NCBI GenBank assembly: GCA_016926765.1
Contig: JAFGNY010000114.1
Coordinates: 1-25,592 of the forward strand
DNA length: 25,592 nucleotides
Direction: 5' to 3'
From: Bacteroidales bacterium
Lineage (GTDB): Bacteria; Bacteroidota; Bacteroidia; Bacteroidales; FEN-979
The translations under genes and the position numbers were made by a program. Each line of letters begins with the position of its first letter. Within the stretch, counting starts at the first letter, position 1. The notes under the pieces are model-generated. The model was given only the letters and a program-made list of their open reading frames with translations, made no database searches and was not told the DNA's origin. Positions 7,504 through 16,159 of the stretch are shown here, piece by piece.

Positions 7504-9225
7504 TTACTTCTTTTTTGCATTTGGGTTTGTTTTTTCCTTTTTTATCTCTTTCTGCTTTTTGGAGTTGAAACCCATATTGGACTTGATCCCGCTGAAAACG
7601 GTTTTCCAGATGAAGTTGATGATCGACTTGTGCTTATCGCGCTGAAAGAAAACAATTCCTGAATTCAGTTTTCCACTTTGCTGGGGGTTACTTTTTTGGA
7701 TCAGAAAATCGCTGGCAACAAAATTGATCACACCTGTTTTAATCCCGCTCCAGGTACTATTTTTTTCATCTATCACTTTGAATGTCAGTCCTGTATAATA
7801 GATGATCAGGTTCCCGGTTGAATGATTGTCATTGAACCGGATCTCAGGGATTATCAGTTTGGAGAGGATGCCTGACCCGATTTCGGCCGGAACAAGTTTC
7901 GTCAGCATCGGGTTGATCTTTTTTAGATTGAATGGGCCTAATGTCGCGGAAAGAGTGAACCGGTTCAGTTTGTCGCCAAATATGAAGTTAATCTTTGCAT
8001 CCAGTCTGCCACTGCCCTGCAAGTAGGCAGTCGCAGTAAGGGGTGATATATTCTGATTGGACAGCCAGGTTGAATCGTTCGTAAACCCCTGAAGCAGGCC
8101 ATTAATCTGGTCAAAGAAAATGGTTCCGGGATCATCTGCAACCTGTTCGGAATAGGTTGCCTTACCACCGGCGATTTCGACTGAATCAATCCGGATATAG
8201 GGCTTTAAATCACGTACCAACTGCTGGGGCATCGGGGGTTTGAATCCGGGCCGCATGGGTACGCGTTTATCACGGTAATCGTCCAACACCAGTGAATCGA
8301 TCCTGAGTTTTCCGGCTATCAGCTTTTCTTCCCGGAGTAACTCCTTCCAATCGACGCCCGAAAGGGTTATTCTTCCGGCTTCAATATCCAACCGGTCGGT
8401 TTGGTAACCCAGCTTCCTGCTGAAGTCGTGCCTGTTGTAAAGAGGCTCCAGGTGAAGCCGGTTAACATAAACCTGATGCAGAGAGGTTGAGATTCCAACC
8501 TCCCCGAAATGAATTGCATACATTCCGTTACCCGATTGCTGCCGGATTTCCCTTAGTACCAGAGTGATATCATCCGTGTTAAAGATGCGGGGATCGGTTC
8601 TCCAGGCAGAATCCACCCATAGGTTGATAATCCGGATATCGAATGAGGGGACAATCAATTCCATGGCACTATCCGTTGTGTCATTAACAAATGAAAGGCT
8701 TCCCGCCTTCATCAGGATCTCTCCGACAGATACATAATTCAACTTTTTCGGAAGCGGAATTGAATGGATAGTATCAGCAGATTGTACAGCCGTATCGGGA
8801 GCATGGGCTTTCATTCGCCAGATGTTCAATTCAGGTTTATCCACTTCGATGCATTGAACCACAAGCCTGCTTTTAACCAGAACATTCCTTAGTTGCAGAT
8901 CTATCACCTTCATGAATTTTACCGACAGGCTGATCAGCATGGCAGGCGCCGAATCAGGATCCATGGCGTTGTAGACAGAGGTGTCGGGAGTGATGGTCAT
9001 CTTTCGAACATAGAGGTTCCCGTTGAAAAGTCCGTAATAGATACTACCGATATCGGCCTTATAAAGCCCTTTCGTCTCTCTCTGAACCGCCTCTTCAAGG
9101 GTTCTTTTGATGAAGCTGTTCCCGTAAAAATATCCGATGATGCCGGCCACTAAAATGATCCCTCCAAGTATCGCCATAATCCAGAGGAGAATCCGTTTCA
9201 GTTTCGACCGTTTTACTGTTTCCAT
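7504..9225 (-). CDS. Two-module AsmA/TamB-like envelope protein
   Basis: A 573-residue protein; the ATG at 9225 is preferred to a TTG at 9231. One N-terminal membrane helix (about 11-33) is followed by a large extracytoplasmic region rich in alternating hydrophobic residues, as in the beta-groove AsmA/TamB/YhdP superfamily. Two copies of a module of about 180 residues can be lined up by VSVGEILMKAG (165) and RIDSVEIAGGKATY (345). The C-terminus has NPMLTKLVPAEIGSGIL and FIWKTVFSGIKSNMGFNSKK, and a Lys-rich end. It is a clear paralogue of the upstream long protein (shared GYQTDR, DYRDKRV, NPM..V.P, F.WK...SG.KS.). The family moves phospholipids between membranes in E. coli; that role here is inference. 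It begins 12 nt after its paralogue. Confidence 0.75.
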   Translation of the reverse strand: METVKRSKLKRILLWIMAILGGIILVAGIIGYFYGNSFIKRTLEEAVQRETKGLYKADIGSIYYGLFNGNLYVRKMTITPDTSVYNAMDPDSAPAMLISLSVKFMKVIDLQLRNVLVKSRLVVQCIEVDKPELNIWRMKAHAPDTAVQSADTIHSIPLPKKLNYVSVGEILMKAGSLSFVNDTTDSAMELIVPSFDIRIINLWVDSAWRTDPRIFNTDDITLVLREIRQQSGNGMYAIHFGEVGISTSLHQVYVNRLHLEPLYNRHDFSRKLGYQTDRLDIEAGRITLSGVDWKELLREEKLIAGKLRIDSLVLDDYRDKRVPMRPGFKPPMPQQLVRDLKPYIRIDSVEIAGGKATYSEQVADDPGTIFFDQINGLLQGFTNDSTWLSNQNISPLTATAYLQGSGRLDAKINFIFGDKLNRFTLSATLGPFNLKKINPMLTKLVPAEIGSGILSKLIIPEIRFNDNHSTGNLIIYYTGLTFKVIDEKNSTWSGIKTGVINFVASDFLIQKSNPQQSGKLNSGIVFFQRDKHKSIINFIWKTVFSGIKSNMGFNSKKQKEIKKEKTNPNAKKK

Positions 9226-9237
9226 CTTCAATCGACA

Positions 9238-12200
9238 TTAATTCCGTTTATCCTGTTTCTGCAGGCTCTTCTTAAATGCCCTTTGTTCTTTGGAATTGAT
9301 CCCTTCGCTGGATTTCAAGCCAGAGAGCAGAGACTTCCAGAAAAAGTTGAAATACCCTTTTTCATCATTCCTGTTGTTCCATATATACCCCGATCTGTGT
9401 ATCCCGAAATATCCCGGACTTTCCTCTGGAACGGCCATGTTCACAATGAATTGCAATAAGTCGGTACCTGTCCTTCTCAAAAAGCCTTTTTTTTCTTTCA
9501 GCAACTCTATCTGAAGATCATGGTAATAAAGATCCAGCAGGCCGGTTGCATAGATTCCGTTTCCTCTCATCCAATGAACATCAAGACTATCGACGATTCC
9601 ACTGTTAATTTTCACCGGAGTCACCTTCGCGACCATCGGATTCACACTGGACATGTCTACCCTTCCTGCTTTTCCCCTGAAGAAAAAGGTGTCTACCGGG
9701 GATTGCAAGGGAAACCTGAACTCCCCTGACATCTCAGCTTCACCCATAAAATAGAGTGTTCCGTCAGCTATCAGCTCAGCTCCCCTGGAAATCCTCAGGG
9801 AGTCAGAAGTAAAATTCCGCACTAAGCCATTCATCCTGTCAAAGAAGATCATTCCCGGTTCGTCTCCTGTTTGCTCCCGGTAGATCACCTTTCCTCCGGT
9901 AACCAGAACTGTATCAACCGTCACCGGAATTGTAATCTTTCTGATTGCCTGCTGAATCATGGGGGGTCTTTTCCAGGTTGGGAATTCAACACGTTTGTCA
10001 CGGTAATCATTTAATGTTAATCCAGTCACGCCAATCTCTCCTGCAAATACAGTATTTTCTTCCAAAAATGCCTGAAAATCAAATCGTTTTACATTAATTT
10101 GCGGGATCCTCAATTCCATCCTGTCGGTTTGATAACCCAACTTTCTCGAATAGTCATCATCTGAAAAGTTCGGTACCAGAGCAAAGGAATCAATCGTGAT
10201 GGTGGATTTCCCGGTAGAGAGATGCAACCTTGCAATAGAAATCGTATTCATGCTGTCTTTCGTAATCAGGGAGTATCCTCCGGTATGCAACTCGAAATCC
10301 TCACAGAAAAACAGCGCCGGTGTGCTTTTCCGGGCAGAGGTAGAATCATAGCTGAATCCGCTGATGATCGCATCGATGTTCTTCAGATCCATCCGGGTGG
10401 AACTGTCAGTTTGTCCGTTATGGTAATGGAAAATACCGTCCGTTAAAATCACCTTTCCTATTTCCATCGAGGTGAAAGGTGTTTTCAGCTCAGGGTGTGT
10501 TGAAAGGTTCTTTTTCTCTAAACTCTTTTTCTCTTGATTATGTGGCAGGTGGTCGAGAGTAATTTCCGGATGTCTGATCAGGACTTCTCCGATACGGAGA
10601 TCACGGTTGAATAATACGTTTTCAAGGTCAAGATGATTTAACACAAATGAGGGCAATGAGAGTTCAACGGTAAGTGTTTTTGGCTTCTTTCCGGTAGTGG
10701 GACTCATCGGTGCAATATGGAGGTTGGTAATCGCGAGGTTAGGGGGATAGGAATCGGAGAGCAATCGTTTAAAGTTGATGAGATATGTACTATCGAAAAG
10801 AATTGGGAGTGTTGTATCCGGTTTCAGGGAGAGCAGGTCATACCGAAGAATTTTTATTCCCTTATCCCATCCTGTCAGATCAAAAAGAAAATTCGATAGC
10901 TGGAAGTCGAAGTTCCTTATAAGCAAAGATCCCCTTGATTTTCTGTCTTCTTCTGTTATATCAAACCATCCTTTGTCAATCCGGATAGTGCCAACATCAA
11001 TTTTTGATACTACATCGTCAACATCCGAAAAAGGTTCGTTGAGGGAGCTTTCTCTGGTTTTTTTTACCGACTGAATGAGGATTCTAGGTTCCAGCAACCG
11101 GATGTCGTCAGCAGAGAACCAATGCTCTCCGATCCATTTACGGTGATCAAAGCCATGGACCTGTAACGTGCTGAACTGAGCAGTAAATGTTGAGGGGTAA
11201 GGCATCCCGGGATAAACCTTGCTGGTGGTAAACAAATTAAACTCATTGATATCCAGTACCTGACTGAAAGAATTAAGATACAGCTCCTTAACCCTGACAT
11301 GATGAAGCGAATCGGGAGAGAGGTATCTGAAGTCTCTGAGGCTAAGGTTCACTTCAAGCCGGTTCAAAAATTCCTTCCGGTCGTAATGTGTCACGGTATC
11401 CATCATGAAACCTGTCAGTGTGAAATCTACGAGTCCGGCGATCCGCTCCTCATTCAGCCCCTGTTTATCATCTATGAATCTGATTCTGGCATTGGAAATT
11501 TCAATGGTTCCCGCATCAATGGAAACCATATACGGAATCACCACATGGCTGATAAGGTCCAGTTTCTGAATCACGGTTTCTTTCCGTTCCAGGCTGTCTT
11601 CAGCAAGTTGTTTATTCCGATACTGAACGATCATCATGTCGGGTTCAAAAATAGCCACGCGCCGAAGCTCCAGGTTTCGCGAATTAAACATCCGGAGGAG
11701 GTTGATCTGCTCAAGTTTCACCTGGGGGAATCTCATCTTATAGATCGAATTACTCTTATACCTCATGGAGGGATCCACAAGCGAAGGATAAAGTTTTGTA
11801 TTATAGATTTCGATCAACGAGCGGCGGGTGCTTATGACCACTTTTTGGGCGCTGAGATCGTGTAATTTATCCTGGAGTGCCAGCGTAAATCCCTCAAAAT
11901 CAAGCTCTATATCTTCAGAATAGAGAATCCTGGAGGTGTCGAGGTGGGCAACTGAATCGAGGTGAAAACCATGGAGTTCCAGTGTAGCCCGGTTTATCTG
12001 AACTTCGGGTCTCGGCTCTGTCAGGGTGGGATAATACCGGAAGGAGGCATTGCTGAGAAGAAACGTGTCGATGGTAATATTCTTGAGTTTGTCTTGGATT
12101 ATGGTATAGAGGTTAGCGATGGTGACTTTGGGCTGTTTCTTCTTTTTTACGGCTTCGGCTGGCTTATTCTGGAACATTCTGGCATCCAGGTGATCAATTG

Positions 12201-13173
12201 TGATCGAATGGATCCATAGTTGCTTATCCAGCAGTGCCTTATAGAGGTTGACTCCCGTGATGGAGAACTCAGGAAGATAGACCTGGTAAAAACTTCCAGC
12301 TTTGGAACCGGTCCGTTTGCTGGCGAGAAAATTTGGTGTTAGGGTAAGACCTTTCCCAAAAAGACGGGACCCCGTCAGAGAAAAGCCCACTTCATCTGCG
12401 GTTAGGATATAGAGGCTGTCGGCAAGAGCATAATTAAAATTTCGGATTCTTAACTCTACCTCTTTCGAATAGAAGACCCGCTCCTCTTTGTAATCGTATG
12501 CATTGAGGTCGAAATCGCGGAGAATCGCTGAATAGAGCCAGTCTCCCGAAATGGTCTTGCCTGATAACAGAGTCCCCTTTCCCGAAAAAGACCCATCGCT
12601 TACCCTGATTGAATCAATCCTGACTTCTTTAAACACTTGCGATAAGAGAGGGTAGATATCCTGGTATAGATGTTTGAATCGTCCCCGTTTTTTTACGAGA
12701 GAGTCGGGGAATGCAATGAAGCTGATCACCGGTTTTTCTATCTCGATCATCCGCAGATGAATCGCCCTGTCCAGGAACATTTCTTTCAGGCTGAGATGAT
12801 TCAAGATCAGTTTTTGATACACGATAGAGTAAAGGGTCCCTTTGACTTTACCTTTTTCCCTCAATTGATTGTACCGTTCCTCGTTCGGAATAAGATGGAA
12901 ATCGGTGATCGAGGTCTTTCCCGAGAAAAGGTTAAAATGCAACCGGTCAAAGTCGATTTTATAAACCCCCTGGCTTGTTTGATGGATCTTTGCCTGCAGG
13001 AACGATTTGATGAAATGTTCTCCGAAATAATTCAGCGCGATGAAAGCAGAGAGCAACACAATAGAAAACGTGAGCAGGATCCACAACAAGGCTCTGAAAA
13101 GATGCCTTAAAAAGTTTGGTTTAGGTGATTGGCTGGTAGTATCGGGCATGCAGTTCCAGGGTGATGAATTCAT
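9238..13173 (-). CDS. Six-module AsmA/TamB-like giant envelope protein
   Basis: A 1311-residue protein, first in the minus-strand operon. It has an N-terminal membrane helix (about 27-49), the opening GVYKIDFDRLHFNLFSG typical of AsmA-like proteins, and then six modules with starts near residues 186, 366, 551, 724, 903 and 1085, a spacing of 173-185. Each module begins with a strand pattern like IDSIRVSDGSF or IDVGTIRIDKGWF. Later landmarks in several modules are a GF..DS-like turn, an F.L.P segment and a FP...L....L stretch. The C-terminal part (from GYQTDRM at 1014) matches the short paralogue. The predicted form is a membrane-anchored long beta groove in the periplasm. Lipid transfer is inferred from the superfamily. 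An in-frame ATG at 13149 is a possible alternative start. Confidence 0.75.
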   Translation of the reverse strand: MNSSPWNCMPDTTSQSPKPNFLRHLFRALLWILLTFSIVLLSAFIALNYFGEHFIKSFLQAKIHQTSQGVYKIDFDRLHFNLFSGKTSITDFHLIPNEERYNQLREKGKVKGTLYSIVYQKLILNHLSLKEMFLDRAIHLRMIEIEKPVISFIAFPDSLVKKRGRFKHLYQDIYPLLSQVFKEVRIDSIRVSDGSFSGKGTLLSGKTISGDWLYSAILRDFDLNAYDYKEERVFYSKEVELRIRNFNYALADSLYILTADEVGFSLTGSRLFGKGLTLTPNFLASKRTGSKAGSFYQVYLPEFSITGVNLYKALLDKQLWIHSITIDHLDARMFQNKPAEAVKKKKQPKVTIANLYTIIQDKLKNITIDTFLLSNASFRYYPTLTEPRPEVQINRATLELHGFHLDSVAHLDTSRILYSEDIELDFEGFTLALQDKLHDLSAQKVVISTRRSLIEIYNTKLYPSLVDPSMRYKSNSIYKMRFPQVKLEQINLLRMFNSRNLELRRVAIFEPDMMIVQYRNKQLAEDSLERKETVIQKLDLISHVVIPYMVSIDAGTIEISNARIRFIDDKQGLNEERIAGLVDFTLTGFMMDTVTHYDRKEFLNRLEVNLSLRDFRYLSPDSLHHVRVKELYLNSFSQVLDINEFNLFTTSKVYPGMPYPSTFTAQFSTLQVHGFDHRKWIGEHWFSADDIRLLEPRILIQSVKKTRESSLNEPFSDVDDVVSKIDVGTIRIDKGWFDITEEDRKSRGSLLIRNFDFQLSNFLFDLTGWDKGIKILRYDLLSLKPDTTLPILFDSTYLINFKRLLSDSYPPNLAITNLHIAPMSPTTGKKPKTLTVELSLPSFVLNHLDLENVLFNRDLRIGEVLIRHPEITLDHLPHNQEKKSLEKKNLSTHPELKTPFTSMEIGKVILTDGIFHYHNGQTDSSTRMDLKNIDAIISGFSYDSTSARKSTPALFFCEDFELHTGGYSLITKDSMNTISIARLHLSTGKSTITIDSFALVPNFSDDDYSRKLGYQTDRMELRIPQINVKRFDFQAFLEENTVFAGEIGVTGLTLNDYRDKRVEFPTWKRPPMIQQAIRKITIPVTVDTVLVTGGKVIYREQTGDEPGMIFFDRMNGLVRNFTSDSLRISRGAELIADGTLYFMGEAEMSGEFRFPLQSPVDTFFFRGKAGRVDMSSVNPMVAKVTPVKINSGIVDSLDVHWMRGNGIYATGLLDLYYHDLQIELLKEKKGFLRRTGTDLLQFIVNMAVPEESPGYFGIHRSGYIWNNRNDEKGYFNFFWKSLLSGLKSSEGINSKEQRAFKKSLQKQDKRN

Positions 13174-13203
13174 TGTAAAGATAATTAATTCCCTGTTATT
13201 TCC

Positions 13204-13211
13204 TAACTTCG
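13204..13211 (+). promoter_or_regulatory. Possible leuS promoter (-7 box)
   Basis: TAACTTCG followed by C matches TAnnTTTG with one change and lies 47 nt before the leuS ATG in the 85-bp divergent gap. No TTTG box is found at the expected -33 distance. Confidence 0.3.
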
Positions 13212-13258
13212 CACCCGAATTGAAGTTGAATCAATTTCTTACAAACTACAGCAACCAT

Positions 13259-15991
13259 ATGGAATATCACTTTTCGGAAGTGGAGAAAAAGTGGCAACGC
13301 TATTGGGATGAGCATGACACCTTCCGAATTGAACTGGATCACTCCAAACCAAAATTTTACGTCCTCGATATGTTCCCGTATCCCTCGGGTTCCGGCCTTC
13401 ATGTTGGTCATCCGTTAGGGTATATTGCTTCTGATATCTATGCCCGTTTTAAACGGCTGAAAGGATACAATGTTCTTCATCCGATGGGATTTGATGCCTA
13501 CGGGCTACCTGCTGAGCAATATGCGATCCAAACCGGGACACATCCTGCCCTCACAACCGAAAAGAATATTCTCCGCTACCGTGAGCAGATGGATAAAATC
13601 GGCTTTTCCTACGACTGGTCACGTGAAGTAAAAACCTGTGATCCTGACTATTACAAATGGACACAGTGGACGTTTATCCAGCTTTTCAACCACTGGTATA
13701 ATCCCGTTCTCCAAAAAGCAGAACCTATTTCGCGGTTGGTTGGTCAGATTTCGGAGAAGGGTTTCGGCGATATAACCCCTTTTCAATGGAAATACTGGAG
13801 TGAAAAAGAACAACAGGAATTCCTGATGAACTACCGCTTAGCCTATCTTTCAGATGCCATGGTCAACTGGTGTCCCGATTTGGGCACAGTATTGGCCAAC
13901 GATGAGGTAGCCAATGGTTTTTCTGTCAGGGGTGGCCATCCGGTAGAGCGAAAGCTGATGAAACAGTGGTTTTTGCGAATTACACCTTATGCCCAGCGGC
14001 TTCTCGACGGACTGAATGAAGTGGATTGGTTTGACTCTGTGAAAGAGATTCAGCGAAACTGGATCGGCAGGTCACAGGGAGCTGACATCTTCTTCCCCAT
14101 TTTGAATCATGAAGATCCGCTTGAGATCTTCACCACACGCCCGGATACCATTTTTGGCGCTACTTACATGGTATTGGCGCCCGAACACGAGTTGGTAAAG
14201 AGGATCACCACTTCCGATAAAGAAGCAGCGGTGATGGCGTATGTTGAGATGGCCAAAAACCGTTCGGAGCGGGAACGGATGACTGAGGTGAAAACAATTA
14301 CAGGAGAATTCACCGGGGCTTACTGCCTCAATCCTTTTAATGGACAGCCTATCCCAATCTGGGTAGCCGATTACGTTCTGGCTGGTTACGGTACAGGGGC
14401 AATCATGGCCGTTCCGGCTCATGACCAGCGCGATTATGAGTTCGCCAAGCATTTCGGTCTGCCAATTGTTGAGGTTGTCTCCGGCGGGGATATCTCCAAG
14501 ACCTCTTTCGATGCCAAAGAGGGTATCCTTGTAAATTCCGATTTTATCAACGGAATGGAGGTAAAAGAGGCTATCCAGGTGGTGATCCGCCGCGTTGAAG
14601 AGATGGGAATCGGAAAAGGGACGATCAATTACCGGTTGCGCGATGCGATCTTCAGCCGCCAACGTTACTGGGGTGAACCTATTCCTGTCTATTACAAGAA
14701 TGGGATCCCCTATCCCCTGCCTGAAGCCAATCTTCCGCTGCTATTACCGGTTGTGGATAAATTCCTTCCCACGGAAACAGGCGAACCGCCACTGGCCCGT
14801 GCAAAGGATTGGCATACGGCTGGAGGATATCCGCTCGAAACAACCACCATGCCAGGATTTGCCGGCTCAAGCGGGTACTATCTTCGCTATATGGATCCCG
14901 GAAATCACGAGCGCTATTTTTCCAAAGAAGCTGTAAGTTACTGGCAAAATGTGGATCTCTATATCGGCGGAGATGAACATGCCACCGGGCACCTGATTTA
15001 TGCCCGATTCTGGAATAAATTTCTTTTTGATATCGGACTTACGCTCAATGAAGAGCCTTTCAGGAAACTGATCAACCAGGGGAAAATCCAGGGTAGATCC
15101 AGCCTCGTTTACCGTCAACAGGGCACTAACACATTCATCTCCCACGGCCTGGTTGAACACTACGAAGTGATTCCTGTACATGTGGATATCAGTCTGGTTG
15201 AGAATGACATCCTGGATCTCGCTGCCTTTCGTCAATGGCGACCCGACCTGGCCAATGCTGAATTTATCCTTGAGGAAGGAAAGTATATCTGTGGTCATGC
15301 AATTGAAAAGATGTCAAAATCGCTTTATAATGTTGTAAATCCTGATAAGATCATTGAAGAGTACGGAGCCGATACGCTGCGCCTTTATGAGATGTTTCTT
15401 GGCCCGCTTGAACAGTCGAAACCATGGGATACGCACGGGATCGAAGGAGTCTTTCGCTTTATCCGGAAAGTATGGAGGCTGTACCATGACGAGCAGGGCC
15501 GGTTTCGTGTTTCGGATGAGGCTCCTTCCGGGGAAGAACTCCGGGTCCTGCACCGAACCATTAAAAAAGTAGAGGATGATATCGAACGTTTCTCCTTGAA
15601 TACCGTGGTGAGCACTTTCATGATCTGTGTGAATGAACTCTCTGATCTTCAATGTTATAAACGGTCGATCTTGACTGATCTGGCTATCATCCTTTCTCCT
15701 TATGCCCCACATCTGGCCGAAGAGCTATGGGAACAACTGGGCTATGGGGAGAGTATAGCCAAAGCTTCCTTTCCTGAATACAAAGAAGAATACCTGGTTG
15801 AAAACAGGTTTGAGTATCCCATTTCGATCAATGGTAAAATGCGTTTTAAGCTATCCCTCTCTCTCAATCTGACGCCAGCGGAAATTGAAGAAGCCGTGTT
15901 GCAAGCAGATGAATCAGCAAAATGGCTTCAGGGAGCCCCACCGAAAAAAGTCATTGTCGTCCCGGGAAAAATCGTGAACCTGGTGATTTAA
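13259..15991 (+). CDS. leuS: Leucyl-tRNA synthetase
   Basis: A 910-residue class I synthetase that charges tRNA-Leu. The start at 13259 gives MEYHFSEVEKKWQRYW, the usual LeuRS N-terminus; the frame stays open further upstream, but that would overlap the divergent AsmA-like gene. The HIGH-type signature is HVGH (48-51) and KMSKS is at 684-688. The CP1 editing domain is intact, with TTRPDTIFG (from 292) and GTGAIMAVPAHDQRD (378-392). The insertion around KAEPISRLVGQISEKG before WCPDLGTVLANDEV is characteristic of Bacteroidota LeuRS. The C-terminal anticodon-binding part (APHLAEELWEQLG) and the short tail ending KKVIVVPGKIVNLVI are complete. Confidence 0.98.
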   Translation: MEYHFSEVEKKWQRYWDEHDTFRIELDHSKPKFYVLDMFPYPSGSGLHVGHPLGYIASDIYARFKRLKGYNVLHPMGFDAYGLPAEQYAIQTGTHPALTTEKNILRYREQMDKIGFSYDWSREVKTCDPDYYKWTQWTFIQLFNHWYNPVLQKAEPISRLVGQISEKGFGDITPFQWKYWSEKEQQEFLMNYRLAYLSDAMVNWCPDLGTVLANDEVANGFSVRGGHPVERKLMKQWFLRITPYAQRLLDGLNEVDWFDSVKEIQRNWIGRSQGADIFFPILNHEDPLEIFTTRPDTIFGATYMVLAPEHELVKRITTSDKEAAVMAYVEMAKNRSERERMTEVKTITGEFTGAYCLNPFNGQPIPIWVADYVLAGYGTGAIMAVPAHDQRDYEFAKHFGLPIVEVVSGGDISKTSFDAKEGILVNSDFINGMEVKEAIQVVIRRVEEMGIGKGTINYRLRDAIFSRQRYWGEPIPVYYKNGIPYPLPEANLPLLLPVVDKFLPTETGEPPLARAKDWHTAGGYPLETTTMPGFAGSSGYYLRYMDPGNHERYFSKEAVSYWQNVDLYIGGDEHATGHLIYARFWNKFLFDIGLTLNEEPFRKLINQGKIQGRSSLVYRQQGTNTFISHGLVEHYEVIPVHVDISLVENDILDLAAFRQWRPDLANAEFILEEGKYICGHAIEKMSKSLYNVVNPDKIIEEYGADTLRLYEMFLGPLEQSKPWDTHGIEGVFRFIRKVWRLYHDEQGRFRVSDEAPSGEELRVLHRTIKKVEDDIERFSLNTVVSTFMICVNELSDLQCYKRSILTDLAIILSPYAPHLAEELWEQLGYGESIAKASFPEYKEEYLVENRFEYPISINGKMRFKLSLSLNLTPAEIEEAVLQADESAKWLQGAPPKKVIVVPGKIVNLVI

Positions 15992-16011
15992 CCGGAAAGG
16001 GGGCAGGGAGC

Positions 16012-16030
16012 AGCACCTTGTGCTTTGATT
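16012..16030 (+). terminator. Weak hairpin after leuS
   Basis: A 5-bp perfect stem AGCAC/GTGCT (16012-16016 with 16020-16024) with a CTT loop is followed by TTTGATTATT. It is 20 nt past the leuS stop and could terminate transcription, though the stem is short. Just upstream is GGGGCAG-GGAGCAG (16000-16013), two units in 7-nt phase. Confidence 0.3.
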
Positions 16031-16107
16031 ATTTGGATTACGGACGATAAAATTCTCTCCCTTTGCTGATAACGTCGTATGCTGAAGATTAATCCTTTTC
16101 ATCGGCA

Positions 16108-16138
16108 TTTATGGAAATCCGATAATATTGTATCTTCA
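16108..16138 (+). promoter_or_regulatory. Possible promoter for the alpha-2-macroglobulin-like gene
   Basis: TTTA (16108-16111) and TATCTTCA (16131-16138) are separated by 19 bp, the spacing expected for the Bacteroidota -33/-7 pair, although neither box is perfect. The -7 box ends 21 nt before the ATG at 16160. It would lie inside the gene if translation began further upstream at 16079, so it supports the downstream start. Confidence 0.3.
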
Positions 16139-16159
16139 GTGATTTCAAAACAAAAATTT

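Noticed and set aside
11299..11865. Plus-strand open frame of 188 codons
   Set aside because: It is antisense to the six-module AsmA-like gene and has no domain-like pattern; it is explained by codon bias of the real gene.
13176..13183. TATCTTTA box on the minus strand just before the long AsmA-like gene
   Set aside because: It is only 2 nt from the ATG at 13173, too close for a normal leader, and it lacks a -33 box; it would work only if the start were the ATG at 13149.
13040..13258. Upstream in-frame extension of leuS
   Set aside because: It would overlap the divergent AsmA-like gene by over 130 bp, and the residues do not resemble a LeuRS N-terminus; MEYHFSEVEKKW at 13259 does.
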